A DNA stretch of 64,000 nucleotides. Origin: Streptomyces sp. NBC_00690. Lineage in GTDB: Bacteria; Actinomycetota; Actinomycetes; Streptomycetales; Streptomycetaceae. The stretch spans positions 1,922,001-1,986,000 of the forward strand of contig NZ_CP109009.1 of NCBI RefSeq assembly GCF_036226685.1, given 5' to 3'. Below, one piece after another: positions 26,123 to 35,111 of this stretch. Position 1 is the stretch's first letter. Each line of letters starts with the position of its first letter. The notes beneath the pieces were generated by a model that was not told the DNA's origin, searched no databases, and saw only the letters and a program-made list of their open reading frames with translations. Made by a program: the position numbers and the translations under genes.

Positions 26123-27493
26123 ATGAGTGTGTCCGTGATGCTGTTCACCTCCGACCTGCGGGTGCACGACCAGCCCGCCCTGAGTGCCGCGGTCCGTACC
26201 GCCGACTCGGTCGTCCCCCTGTTCGTCGTGGACCGGGGGGTGAGCCTGGCCGGCTTCGACGTCCCGAATCGACGGGCCTTCCTCGCCGACTGCCTGGCCT
26301 CCCTCGACACCCACCTACGGGAGCGTGGCGGCCGGCTGGTGGTCCGTACCGGCGATGTCACCGAGCAGGTCTGCCGGGTGGTGACCGAGACCGGAGCCAG
26401 CGCGGTGCACATCGCCGCGGGTGTCAGCAGCTACGCCCGCCAACGCGAGGACCGGATCCGACGGGCGCTCCAAGAGTTGCGCTGCACCCTCGAAGTCCAC
26501 GACGGTGTGATCACCGCGCTGCCGCCGGGTCAGGTCGCTCCCACGGGCAAGGACCACTTCGCGGTCTTCACGCCCTACTTTCGCCGCTGGGAAGCGATCG
26601 GATTGCGCCGGGCGCTGGGCGCGCCGCGCCGGATCGACGTCCCCGAGTTGCCCGGCCATCCGCTGCCTCGGCGTTCGGCGGTCCCGGGGCTCTCCCCTGG
26701 GCTGGCCCGTGGTGGCGAACGGGAGGGCAGGCTCCGGCTGACCGCCTGGCTGGCCGATCCGACCGCCGGTGCGGACGCCTACGAGGAACGCCACGACGAC
26801 CTCCACGGCGACGCCACTTCCCGGTTGTCGCCGCATCTCCACTTCGGCACGCTGTCGGCGACCGAACTCGTGCAACGGGCCCGCAAGCGCAGCGGCCCGG
26901 GCGCCGAGGCTTTCGTACGTCAGTTGGCCTGGCGGGACTTCCACCATCAGGTACTGGCCGCCCGTCCTGCTGCCGCCCACACCGACTACCGCTCCCGACA
27001 CGACCACTGGCGTCACGACGACAAGGAACTCACCGCCTGGCAGGAGGGGCGCACCGGCTGTCCGATCGTGGACGCGGGGATGCGGCAGCTGCTGCACGAG
27101 GGGTGGATGCACAACAGGGCCCGGCTGCTGACCGCCAGCTATCTGGCCAAGACGCTCTATCTGGACTGGCGGGCGGGTGCGCAGCACTTCCTGAGCCTGC
27201 TGGTCGACGGAGACCTGGCCAACAACCAGATGAATTGGCAGTGGGTGGCGGGAACGGGGACGGACACCCGACCCAATCGCGTGCTCAGCCCACTGGCGCA
27301 GGCGAAGCGGTTCGACCCCAAGGGCGACTACGTACGGCGGTGGGTGCCCGAGTTGGCCGAGCTCGCCGGGGCGAAGATCCATCGACCAGAGGAGCTCGGG
27401 GACCTGGAGCGGGCCCGGCTCGACTATCCGGAACCCTTGGTCGACCCGGCGGAGGGCAGGGCGCGGTTCGAGCACGCACGCGGCCTCCACTGA
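26123..27493 (+). CDS. phr: Deoxyribodipyrimidine photolyase (cryptochrome/photolyase family)
   Basis: Protein of 456 residues. The N-terminal alpha/beta antenna domain begins SVSVMLFTSDLRVHDQPALS. The C-terminal FAD domain shows RLSPHLHFGTLSATELV, FVRQLAWRDFHHQVL, GCPIVDAGMRQLLHEGWMHN and the diagnostic GTGTDTRPNRVLSP. These match class I CPD photolyases, which repair UV-induced pyrimidine dimers using visible light. GGGAGG eight bases before ATG 26123 supports the start. It is separated from the sigma/anti-sigma pair by a strong terminator, so it needs its own promoter; I could not find one resembling the candidate upstream of the sigma gene. Confidence 0.9.
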   Translation: MSVSVMLFTSDLRVHDQPALSAAVRTADSVVPLFVVDRGVSLAGFDVPNRRAFLADCLASLDTHLRERGGRLVVRTGDVTEQVCRVVTETGASAVHIAAGVSSYARQREDRIRRALQELRCTLEVHDGVITALPPGQVAPTGKDHFAVFTPYFRRWEAIGLRRALGAPRRIDVPELPGHPLPRRSAVPGLSPGLARGGEREGRLRLTAWLADPTAGADAYEERHDDLHGDATSRLSPHLHFGTLSATELVQRARKRSGPGAEAFVRQLAWRDFHHQVLAARPAAAHTDYRSRHDHWRHDDKELTAWQEGRTGCPIVDAGMRQLLHEGWMHNRARLLTASYLAKTLYLDWRAGAQHFLSLLVDGDLANNQMNWQWVAGTGTDTRPNRVLSPLAQAKRFDPKGDYVRRWVPELAELAGAKIHRPEELGDLERARLDYPEPLVDPAEGRARFEHARGLH

Positions 27494-27697
27494 GATCGGT
27501 TGGGGTGTGGGCACATGGCGTCGCCGTGTTGTCACGCCCGCGACGTGCCGTCGGATCACCTCGTGCACCAGTGATTCGGGACTGATGGCCGCCCGGATCG
27601 GCGGCAAGGGAGCTGGATCGGGGCTGCGTTGGGTCGTTGGGCGCCCACCGCACCCCGGGCCGGACTGACATGTGCCGCCTGGGCCTAGGCTGGGGCG

Positions 27698-28627
27698 ATG
27701 CAACACAGGGACCGGCTGGACCGGGTGGTGGGTGCCGTTGTGGGATCGGCGGTCGGGGACGCGTTGGGGGCGCCCTTCGAATTCCGTGAACGGGGAGTGT
27801 TTGCACGGGAGTTCCCGAGCGGCGTCGGCGTGATGTGCGGTGGCGGCGGCTGGGATCCGGGTGAGGCCACCGACGACACCCAGATGGCGGTCCTGGTGGG
27901 GCACTCGCTCCTGTTGCACCGCGGCCTCGACCCGGTGGACGTCTTCGGGCGGTTCCAACAGTGGGTGACAGGTGAGCCCAAGGACATAGGACTGCAGACG
28001 GAGGACGTCCTCACCAGCGGACTCCCCTGGGATCGGGCGGCAGCCCACCACTTCCGGATCACCGGCCACTCGGCGGGGAACGGCTCCTTGATGCGTGCCT
28101 CCACCGCTGCCGTGTACTTCGCCGCCGCCGGACGTGAGGTGACGATGTCGGCTGGCCGCCGGATCGCGGCACTCACCCATGGGGACCGGGCGGCTTGGGA
28201 AGGCACGGCGATCCTGCATGAGTTGGTCCGCGTGGCACTGGCGGGCGAGGACCCCGGTGCGGCGGTCGACTCCGTCCTGGAACAGGTGGACGCGGCGCAT
28301 CGGGACCGTTGGGCCACCGTGTTGGCACCGGACTGGCAACCCCAGGACGCAACCGAGTTCAACGGCGCGGTATGGCCGTGCCTCGGGTCCGCGGTGTGGG
28401 CGCTTCGGACGACCGGTTCCTACGAGGAGTCCCTGGCCGCGGCGATCGACCTGGGTGGCGACACGGACACGGTGGCCGCGGTGACGGGAATGCTGACGGG
28501 GGCGGTGTACGGGGGTTCGGCGATCCCCGACCGCTGGTTGGAGCCCTTGCACGTACCGTTGCCCGGATTCGGCTCAGTGTTGCGCACACCGGACTTGGTG
28601 TCGCTGGCCATGGCACTCACCCACTAA
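27698..28627 (+). CDS. ADP-ribosylglycohydrolase (DraG-like)
   Basis: Protein of 309 residues in the ADP-ribosylglycohydrolase family, which removes ADP-ribose from proteins or small molecules with a dinuclear magnesium centre. The metal motifs are present: GSAVGDALGAPFEF, ATDDTQMAVLV near residue 60, NGSLMRASTAAVY, and DLGGDTDTVAAVTGMLTGAVYG near the C-terminus. No ADP-ribosyltransferase or NAD-metabolism gene is beside it. It is a single gene followed by a very strong bidirectional hairpin. Substrate not known. Confidence 0.88.
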   Translation: MQHRDRLDRVVGAVVGSAVGDALGAPFEFRERGVFAREFPSGVGVMCGGGGWDPGEATDDTQMAVLVGHSLLLHRGLDPVDVFGRFQQWVTGEPKDIGLQTEDVLTSGLPWDRAAAHHFRITGHSAGNGSLMRASTAAVYFAAAGREVTMSAGRRIAALTHGDRAAWEGTAILHELVRVALAGEDPGAAVDSVLEQVDAAHRDRWATVLAPDWQPQDATEFNGAVWPCLGSAVWALRTTGSYEESLAAAIDLGGDTDTVAAVTGMLTGAVYGGSAIPDRWLEPLHVPLPGFGSVLRTPDLVSLAMALTH

Positions 28628-28730
28628 CGCCTGATGCTCTGGCGCACTGCCGACCAGCCTGGCCGTCGTCGATGCGCCGTTCAGTGGTGATGGCCTGGTC
28701 GGCCGGTCGGCGAGAGGTGTGCAGCTCACC

Positions 28731-28780
28731 GGTCGGGCTGGGGGCGAGGTGCCGTGCGGCACCTCGCCCCCAGCCCGACC
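28731..28780. terminator. 24-bp perfect inverted repeat, bidirectional terminator
   Basis: Arms at 28731-28754 and 28757-28780 are exact reverse complements (starting GGTCGGGCTGGGGGCGAGGT), with only two bases between them. It lies between the convergent ADP-ribosylglycohydrolase and helicase genes, 10 bases from the helicase stop. Confidence 0.85.
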
Positions 28781-28789
28781 AGGCCGGCG

Positions 28790-31621
28790 TCACCCCACCG
28801 AGCTGTACGCCACCACACCGCGCAGCAACGCGTCCACGGCCTTGCGGGCGTTCTTCGCCACCGTGCTGTCGCCTTCGGTCGGCGCCGCGGCGGCGATCTG
28901 GCCCAGGACGTCGATCACCTGCTTGCACCAGCGGACGAAGTCGCCGGCGGGCATCTCCGCTTCCCTCAACACCTCGTCGAGGGTCTTGTCCGACGCCCAC
29001 TGGTGGACGGCCCAGGCGAAGCCGAGGTCGGGCTCCCGCTGGCCCACCCCCTCCGCCTGGTTGATCTTGAAGTCTTCCTCCAGGGCGTCCAGTCGACCCC
29101 AGATGCGGACCATCTCACCGAGCGCGGCCTGTGCCCCGCCAGCGGGAACCTTGGGTGCGACCGCATCATCCGACTGACGTGCCTCGTAGACCAGGGCCGA
29201 GACGCACGCGGCGAGCTCCGCCGGACTGAGTCCCTCCCACACACGGTCCCGAAGGCATTCACTCGCGAGGAGATCCAACTCTCCGTAGAGCCGGGCCAGT
29301 CGTTTGCCGTGCGCCGTGACCTCGTCACCGCGCAGATAGTCCATCTCGGTCAGCAGGGCGACGATGCGGTCGAAGGTGCGGGCGATCGTGTTGGTCCGCC
29401 CCTCGATGCGTCGCTCCAACTGTCGGGTGTCCCTCTGGAGTCGGTGGTACCGCTCGGCCCAGCGGGCATGGTCCTCCCGCTCGGCACAGCCATGACACGG
29501 ATGGGCGCGCAGTTCGGTCCGCAGCCGGGCGATCTCACGGTCGTCGGCCGCGGCGGAGCGCTCCTTGCGGTGCCGCTCGGGCACGATGTGTCCGGCCTTC
29601 GTCCGCAACGCCGACGCCAGGTCGCGCCGGGACTGAGGTGAGCGCGCATTGAAGGACTTGGGGATGCGCATTCGGTCCAGTGCCTCCACGGGCACCGGAA
29701 AGTCGATCGAGGCCAGCCGCTTGACCTGCCGCTCGGCCGTCAGGACGACCGGACGAGGACCGTCGTGGTGTTCGAACCCGCGGTGTCCATTGGTCCTCCC
29801 GGCCGGCAGGCCCGGATCGAGGACGAGCGCCAGCCCGGCGAACTTGCCCGTGGGCACATGAATGACATCGCCCGGCTTGAGCCGCTCCAAGGAGACGGCC
29901 GCGGCGACCCGACGCTGCGCGCTGCCCTGCTTGGCCAACTCCGTTTCCCGGTCCTTGAGGTCGCGGCGCAGCCGTGCGTACTCCTCGAAGTCGCCTAGGT
30001 GACAGGTCATGCCCTCGCGGTAGCCGTCGAGCCCCGCTTCGTTCTTCTGTACTTGCCGTGAGATGCCGACGACTGACCGGTCCGCCTGAAACTGGGCGAA
30101 CGAGGTCTCCAACAGCTCCCGCGAGCGGTGCCGACCGAACTGCTGCACCAGATTGACCGCCATGTTGTACGACGGCTTGAAGCTGGACCGCAGGGGATAG
30201 GTACGGGTGCCGGCGAGGCCCGCAAGTGCGGCCGGGTCCATCGCCCGCTGCCACAACACCACCGCGTGGCCCTCGACATCGATGCCGCGCCGCCCGGCCC
30301 GGCCGGTGAGCTGCGTGTACTCACCGGGGGTGATGTCGGCGTGCTGCTCGCCGTTCCACTTGACGAGCTTCTCCAGGACGACCGAACGCGCGGGCATGTT
30401 GATGCCGAGCGCAAGGGTCTCGGTGGCGAACACGGCCTTCACCAGCCCGCGGACGAACAGTTCCTCCACGACCTCCTTGAAGGTGGGGAGCATTCCGGCA
30501 TGGTGCGCGGCGATGCCCCGCTCCAGGCCCTCCAACCATTCGTAGTAGCCGAGGACATGGAGGTCTTCGTTGGGAATGCTGGCCGTCCGCTCCTCCACGA
30601 TCTCGCGGACCCGCAGCCGCCCACTGTCGTCGTTGAGCCGCAGCCCGGCGTACAGACACTGCTGGACGGCGGCTTCACAGCCGGCCCTGCTGAAGATGAA
30701 GGTGATCGCGGGCAACAGCCCCTCGGCGTCGAGGCGCTCGATGACCTCGGGCCGCCCCGGCGTCCAGATCCGGCTGCGCTGACGCCGCTCGCGCTCACGA
30801 TCGGCCTCACGGACCATCTTGCCGCGACGTCGGTCACGAGGGTTGTACGAGCGCTGGTTCTCCATCCGGGCGAGCCGGACGAGATCGGGATTGACCTCGC
30901 GGCGGCCGACACCGCGACCTCCGTGGTCGGTCTCCTCCTCGAAGAGGTCGTACATCCGGCGACCTGCCATGACGTGCTGCCACAGGGGCACCGGGCGGTG
31001 CTCCGAGACGATCACCTCGGTGTCGCCACGGACCGTGTCGAGCCAGTCACCGAACTCCTCGGCGTTCGACACGGTCGCCGAGAGCGACACCAGCGTCACC
31101 GACTCGGGCAGGTGGATGATCACTTCTTCCCAGACCGCGCCCCGGAAGCGATCGGACAGATAGTGGACCTCGTCCATCACGACATAGCCGAGGCCGCGGA
31201 GCGCCTGGGACCCGGCGTACAGCATGTTCCGCAGGACCTCGGTGGTCATCACGACCACCGGGGCGTCGGCGTTCACGCTGTTGTCGCCGGTGAGCAGGCC
31301 CACCCGGTCCGCCCCGTACCGTTTGGCGAGGTCGGTGTACTTCTGGTTGGACAGGGCCTTGATGGGCGTGGTGTAGAAGCACTTGCGGCCCTGTTGTAGG
31401 GCGAGATGGACGGCGAATTCGCCGACGATGGTCTTCCCTGAGCCGGTGGGCGCGGCGACGAGCACGCCCCTGCCCGCTTCCAGGGCCTGACAGGCTTCGA
31501 TCTGGAAGGGGTCCAGATCGAACTCGTACATCTCGCGGAAGGGGGCCAGCGCAGTGGCTTCCTCAACGGCGCGGATGCGGGCGGCGGCGTAGCGCTCTGC
31601 GGGAGAGAGATCCTCGGTCAT
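28790..31621 (-). CDS. DEAD/DEAH-box RNA helicase, Ski2/Mtr4-like
   Basis: Large superfamily 2 helicase of 943 residues. Near the N-terminus are LDPFQIEACQALEAGRGVLV, Walker A APTGSGKTIVGEFAVHLAL, and the DEVH box VMDEVHYLSDRFRG. The second RecA domain has FATETLALGINMPARSVVLEKL and the motif VI segment QLTGRAGRRGIDVEGHAV. The C-terminal part carries an insert and a DSHCT-like helical domain ending VDALLRGVVAYSSVG, as in the Mtr4/Ski2 helicases that feed RNA to exonucleases. A CxxC pair (CHGCAEREDH) lies in the long middle helix region. Start: ATG 31621 chosen; GTG 31630 is three codons upstream. The same neighbourhood next to tat genes occurs in S. coelicolor. Confidence 0.88.
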   Translation of the reverse strand: MTEDLSPAERYAAARIRAVEEATALAPFREMYEFDLDPFQIEACQALEAGRGVLVAAPTGSGKTIVGEFAVHLALQQGRKCFYTTPIKALSNQKYTDLAKRYGADRVGLLTGDNSVNADAPVVVMTTEVLRNMLYAGSQALRGLGYVVMDEVHYLSDRFRGAVWEEVIIHLPESVTLVSLSATVSNAEEFGDWLDTVRGDTEVIVSEHRPVPLWQHVMAGRRMYDLFEEETDHGGRGVGRREVNPDLVRLARMENQRSYNPRDRRRGKMVREADRERERRQRSRIWTPGRPEVIERLDAEGLLPAITFIFSRAGCEAAVQQCLYAGLRLNDDSGRLRVREIVEERTASIPNEDLHVLGYYEWLEGLERGIAAHHAGMLPTFKEVVEELFVRGLVKAVFATETLALGINMPARSVVLEKLVKWNGEQHADITPGEYTQLTGRAGRRGIDVEGHAVVLWQRAMDPAALAGLAGTRTYPLRSSFKPSYNMAVNLVQQFGRHRSRELLETSFAQFQADRSVVGISRQVQKNEAGLDGYREGMTCHLGDFEEYARLRRDLKDRETELAKQGSAQRRVAAAVSLERLKPGDVIHVPTGKFAGLALVLDPGLPAGRTNGHRGFEHHDGPRPVVLTAERQVKRLASIDFPVPVEALDRMRIPKSFNARSPQSRRDLASALRTKAGHIVPERHRKERSAAADDREIARLRTELRAHPCHGCAEREDHARWAERYHRLQRDTRQLERRIEGRTNTIARTFDRIVALLTEMDYLRGDEVTAHGKRLARLYGELDLLASECLRDRVWEGLSPAELAACVSALVYEARQSDDAVAPKVPAGGAQAALGEMVRIWGRLDALEEDFKINQAEGVGQREPDLGFAWAVHQWASDKTLDEVLREAEMPAGDFVRWCKQVIDVLGQIAAAAPTEGDSTVAKNARKAVDALLRGVVAYSSVG

Positions 31622-31858
31622 CTTGTTCACGAGCCTACCCGCCGGGTACGACAGTCAGCGCGGCCTTAATCGACGGATTGTCGCCCCCGGGTGCGCATCG
31701 CCGCCCTGGTCGGGTGTTGGACCGGCGAACGTGGGGCGTCGAGCCATGGTGCCCGCCCTGCCCGAGTTCGGGCTCTCGGATGTCGAGGGGCAACCCGAGC
31801 GGTCGGGGACGCGGGGTCCAGCGGGGAAGTTCCTTGGATCGACCGCCGCGGGAGGGTG

Positions 31859-32758
31859 TCACCCGTGACCGTGGGTGAGCACCTGCACCGCTCCGGTTAC
31901 GCAGGTGGCGGTCAGCGGCAACGGACCCAATGACTCCCCGTCCGCGTAGCCGGTGATCCCCTCCGCTTCCAGGGTGATCGAGCGGACCCGGTGGACGGTG
32001 ACCTTCGGATGGTCGAGATGGGTCCCGCGGTAGACACGGGGAAAGACCCTCAGCAGGGTGGTGCGGGTGCACGGTCCAACCACGGTCACATCGAAGAGGC
32101 CGTCGTCCATTTCGGCGTCCGCGCAGATCCGCATCCCACCGCCGTAGGAAGGCCCGTTGCCGATGGCGATGAGGGTGGCTTCCAGGGTGCGCGGAGGTCC
32201 GTCGTCGAGGCTCATGCGGTACGGGACGGGACGCAGGGCCATGAGTTCGGCGAGCATCGCAACGTCATAGCTGAAGCGACCGCGCGGCCAGCTCATCCGA
32301 TTGGCGCGGTCGTTCACGCGGGAGTCGAAGCCGCTGGCCAGGACCGTACCGAACCAGGTCCGCCCCACCCGCCCCAGGTCGGTCGCACGGGTCGTGCCGT
32401 CGCGCAGCGCCCGTGCCGTCGCCCTCCCGGCGCCCGCCGGATCTCCTATGGGCAGTTCCAGCGCTCGGGCGAAGTCGTTGCCGGTGCCCACGGCGATCAC
32501 CCCGAGCGGGGTGGTGGTTCCGGCGACGGCCTGGAGGGCGAGGGACACGATTCCATCACCGCCGACGGCTATCAGCGCCCCGGTGCCGCCGACGACGGCG
32601 GCACGTGCCCGATGTAGCGCGTCCGGGGCGTCCTCGCCCACGAGGGTGCGTACCGAGAAACCGGCTTCCCGCAGGGCACGCGCGGCGGGCTGGGCGGCGC
32701 CCGCACCGCGACCGCGCCCTGCGGTGGGATTGACGACAAGGGTGATCTCGCTGGTCAC
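31859..32758 (-). CDS. Diacylglycerol kinase-family lipid kinase
   Basis: Protein of 299 residues with the DAGK catalytic domain. It starts EITLVVNPTAGRGRG and contains the nucleotide motif VGGDGIVSLALQAV (GGDG) and VIAVGTGNDFARAL (GTxNDFA). The C-terminal beta-domain holds AIGNGPSYGGGMRICADAEMDDGLFDVTVV. Bacterial homologues phosphorylate diacylglycerol or related lipids (YegS/DgkB-like). The GTG start overlaps nothing; tatC lies 90 bases upstream on the same strand and the helicase 237 bases downstream. The 228-base gap on its 3' side shows no gene. Confidence 0.88.
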   Translation of the reverse strand: MTSEITLVVNPTAGRGRGAGAAQPAARALREAGFSVRTLVGEDAPDALHRARAAVVGGTGALIAVGGDGIVSLALQAVAGTTTPLGVIAVGTGNDFARALELPIGDPAGAGRATARALRDGTTRATDLGRVGRTWFGTVLASGFDSRVNDRANRMSWPRGRFSYDVAMLAELMALRPVPYRMSLDDGPPRTLEATLIAIGNGPSYGGGMRICADAEMDDGLFDVTVVGPCTRTTLLRVFPRVYRGTHLDHPKVTVHRVRSITLEAEGITGYADGESLGPLPLTATCVTGAVQVLTHGHG

Positions 32759-32848
32759 CCGCGAGACGTTACGGCACGTCGCAGCCGTGCCCGCTGGCTC
32801 GGCGGAGTCGGACGGTGGCAGGTTCCGCCCCTCGGTAGCGGGCAGGTC

Positions 32849-33811
32849 TCAGGTGATGTCGTCGTATCCGTTGAGCTGATGGGCCCGTCTGCCGTCGCCG
32901 CTCGCCTGCTCCGGGAGGGAGCGCGAGGCTCCCACCGGCTCGATGCCACCGACGTCCTCGGGGGTGAGGTCAAGGTCGGATGCTTCGTCCGCAGCGGGTC
33001 CCTTGGCATCGCGGATCGCCCGCCGTCGGTCGTTGAGCAGGGAGAATGCGGTGGCGAAGAAGTACAGGACGACGATCGGCACGGCCAGGAGGACCATCGT
33101 CAGCGGGTCGGTGCTCGGGGTCGCGAGGGCGGAGAAGACCGTGATCCCCATGATCATTCCGCGCCACCAACCGAGCATCTTGCGTCCGGTCATGACCGAG
33201 CCGAGGTTGAGCAGGACGAGGAGCAGCGGCAGTTCGAAGGCGAGACCGAAGACGATCACCATGCGCGTGACCAGATCGAGCAGGTTGTCCAGCGGCAACA
33301 AGTTGTCCACGCCGAACGGGGTGAACTCGATCAGGACCTTCGCGGTGGTGGGCAGCACCTGGTAGGCGAACCAGCCGCCACCGAGGAAGAGGGGGAACCC
33401 GGCGCCGACGAACGCCAGCGCGTACTTCTTCTCGCTCTTGTGGAGACCGGGCGCGAGGAACGCCCAGAGCTGGTAGAGCCAGACCGGCGAGGCGAGCACC
33501 ACACCCGCCATCAAGGAGACCTTGAGGGCCAGGGTGAAGGGCGTCAGGAGACCGTTGATGGTGATCTCCGCGCAGGTGGTGCCCTCCGGCTGCTTCCTCA
33601 GCTCGGAGAAGGAGTCGGGGCATCCGACCGACTCCAGGACCGGCTTGGTGAAGACGTTGATGATGTCGTTGTAGAAGAAGGCCGCGACGACCGTGACGAC
33701 GACAATGGCCAGCAGCCCCTTGGCGAGGCGGTTCCGGAGCTCACGCAGGTGCTCCACGAGGGGCATCCGGCCCTCGGGGTCCTTCTCCTGCTTGCGGGCA
33801 GACTTGAGCAA
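32849..33811 (-). CDS. tatC: Sec-independent protein translocase TatC
   Basis: Protein of 320 residues with the six-helix TatC core. The N-terminal motif is MPLVEHLRELRNRLAKGLLAI. The first periplasmic loop follows, then MAGVVLASPVWLYQLWAFLAPGLHKSEKKYA, the most conserved TatC stretch, including the Glu that binds twin-arginine signals. The C-terminus is long and charged. It is the receptor for folded Tat substrates, which are abundant in Streptomyces. The start is an unusual TTG (33809-33811), supported by GAGGA six bases upstream. It lies 62 bases after tatA, in one operon. Confidence 0.95.
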   Translation of the reverse strand: MLKSARKQEKDPEGRMPLVEHLRELRNRLAKGLLAIVVVTVVAAFFYNDIINVFTKPVLESVGCPDSFSELRKQPEGTTCAEITINGLLTPFTLALKVSLMAGVVLASPVWLYQLWAFLAPGLHKSEKKYALAFVGAGFPLFLGGGWFAYQVLPTTAKVLIEFTPFGVDNLLPLDNLLDLVTRMVIVFGLAFELPLLLVLLNLGSVMTGRKMLGWWRGMIMGITVFSALATPSTDPLTMVLLAVPIVVLYFFATAFSLLNDRRRAIRDAKGPAADEASDLDLTPEDVGGIEPVGASRSLPEQASGDGRRAHQLNGYDDIT

Positions 33812-33873
33812 CCCACGTCCTCATCTCGTGCGACAGGCCCGCAACCGTGACCGGGCCTGTGGGCGGCCCTGTC

Positions 33874-34170
33874 TCAGCGCTGGGTGGAGTCCGTCGGCTC
33901 GGCCACGGGACGCGAACTGCTCACGTCCCCGGGCGCTGCCTTGATCGTGCGCGGTGCGGGGGCGTTGTCCTCCGGGGCGCCGGGCTGCGGCGGAGCGGCC
34001 GGGGCGGTCTGCTGATGACCGTCCGACTTCATCGCCTTGGCCTCGCTCTTGAGGATTCGGGCGGACTTGCCGAGAGAACGGGCCATGTCCGGAAGCTTCT
34101 TGGCACCGAACAGCAGGATGATGACGACGAGGATCAGGATGATCTCCGGAGCGCCGATCCGTCCGAACAT
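33874..34170 (-). CDS. tatA: Sec-independent protein translocase TatA
   Basis: Protein of 98 residues beginning [36 protein letters not shown]: a short N-terminal transmembrane helix, the FGxKKLPD hinge and an amphipathic helix, all diagnostic for TatA. The rest is a disordered Pro/Ala tail. TatA oligomers make the protein-conducting element of the twin-arginine pathway. It is upstream of tatC on the same strand. A TatB gene is not in the window; in Streptomyces it lies elsewhere. Confidence 0.95.
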   Translation of the reverse strand: MFGRIGAPEIILILVVIILLFGAKKLPDMARSLGKSARILKSEAKAMKSDGHQQTAPAAPPQPGAPEDNAPAPRTIKAAPGDVSSSRPVAEPTDSTQR

Positions 34171-34543
34171 AAGCGTGTACCTTCTCACCGAGGCGGCATG
34201 GGGCTGAGCTGCGGTAGCGGTGGTCGAGCCGCGACCGGCTGCGATCGTAACTCTCACGGGTGAACACAAGGCAATCCCCTTGCGTACTCCCGTTTGCGGC
34301 CGGCGCCTCATTACCCGTGACCGCCGTCCCTCAGCGTACCGTCCTGCCGAGGCATACAGCAGGGGCGAGATCGGGGGCGATCTCCCGAAGTGTGCCCCCC
34401 TGAGGTGATTGGACATCGCCCGATCCCCTTCGGAAGCTTTCGTTCCGGGTGTTCGGTGTCCCACTCCGTGATACGCATCCGGCCCCGGGGGCCCAGCAGG
34501 CTCGGGGCCCAACCCCTGTGGTCAACGCTCGTGATCAGTACAC
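34171..34543. other. Intergenic stretch upstream of tatA
   Basis: 373 bases with no plausible gene. A hairpin GGCCCCG/CGGGGCC (34481-34487 and 34503-34509) lies about 35 bases past the stop of the small membrane protein on the minus strand and may terminate that unit. The rest presumably holds the tatA promoter, which I cannot place. Confidence 0.4.
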
Positions 34544-34741
34544 CTAGCGCAGGGTCTCGCCGGTACGGGCGAGGTCGGACGCCGCCCGCTCCAGGTCCTC
34601 CACGGCACGGCCGATGCGATCGGTGGTCCGGGCGACCTCGCGCCCCAGCCGCTGTGTCTCGATGAACACCCGGACGCCGAGAACACCGAGGACGGCGATC
34701 CCGAGGAAGCCGAGGGCGATGGCGATCATGGGCCAGAACAT
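34544..34741 (-). CDS. Small membrane-anchored coiled-coil protein
   Basis: Protein of 65 residues: an N-terminal transmembrane helix (MIAIALGFLGIAVLGVLGV), then a single charged amphipathic helix VFIETQRLGREVARTTDRIGRAVEDLERAASDLARTGETLR. The layout resembles a TatA-like or DUF948-like anchor, but the FG-hinge of TatA is missing, so I do not call it TatB. It lies between the zinc-ribbon gene and tatA on the same strand, in the position of small conserved hypotheticals in Streptomyces tat loci. Function unknown. Confidence 0.65.
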   Translation of the reverse strand: MFWPMIAIALGFLGIAVLGVLGVRVFIETQRLGREVARTTDRIGRAVEDLERAASDLARTGETLR

Positions 34742-34751
34742 GCGGCCGAGC

Positions 34752-35015
34752 CTAGACGGTTCCCGTCGGGCGAGTGAGCCGCAGGGTGCGGACCCCGCCG
34801 ACGGTGAGCATCTCGACGATGCGCTCCCCGGCCGGCTTGCGCACCGACGTACCGCACTCGGGACAGGTGAAGGAGTAGAAGGTCGTACGGTGACTGGCCC
34901 CGATCGCCAGTCGCAGCGCCTCGGCTGACAACTCGAAGCGGGCGCGGCAGTCGGGACAGGCGGCGGTGAACAACACCGGCCCCTGTGCGGAGGTGACTGA
35001 CGACATCAGAGACAT
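34752..35015 (-). CDS. Small zinc-ribbon protein
   Basis: Protein of 87 residues with two CxxC knuckles, CPDC and CPEC, about 33 residues apart, framed as FTAACPDCRARFEL and YSFTCPECGTSVRK. This is a probable structural zinc ribbon. ATG 35015 is backed by AAGGAGAG nine bases upstream; a second ATG three codons later is less favoured. It is transcribed toward the small coiled-coil gene ten bases away and downstream of pafC. No enzymatic motif. A DNA- or RNA-binding accessory role is possible but unproven. Confidence 0.7.
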   Translation of the reverse strand: MSLMSSVTSAQGPVLFTAACPDCRARFELSAEALRLAIGASHRTTFYSFTCPECGTSVRKPAGERIVEMLTVGGVRTLRLTRPTGTV

Positions 35016-35111
35016 GCGGTGCGGCTCTCCTTGTCCTGACCGGCGGGATGACTTCCCCATCTGATCGCCGAGGTCGATCCGGACCGTCCGGAACCCCGAC
35101 GTCGGGGGCGA

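Noticed and set aside
26315..28552. 745-residue minus-strand open frame
   Set aside because: Antisense to the photolyase and ADP-ribosylglycohydrolase genes, both with clear catalytic motifs.
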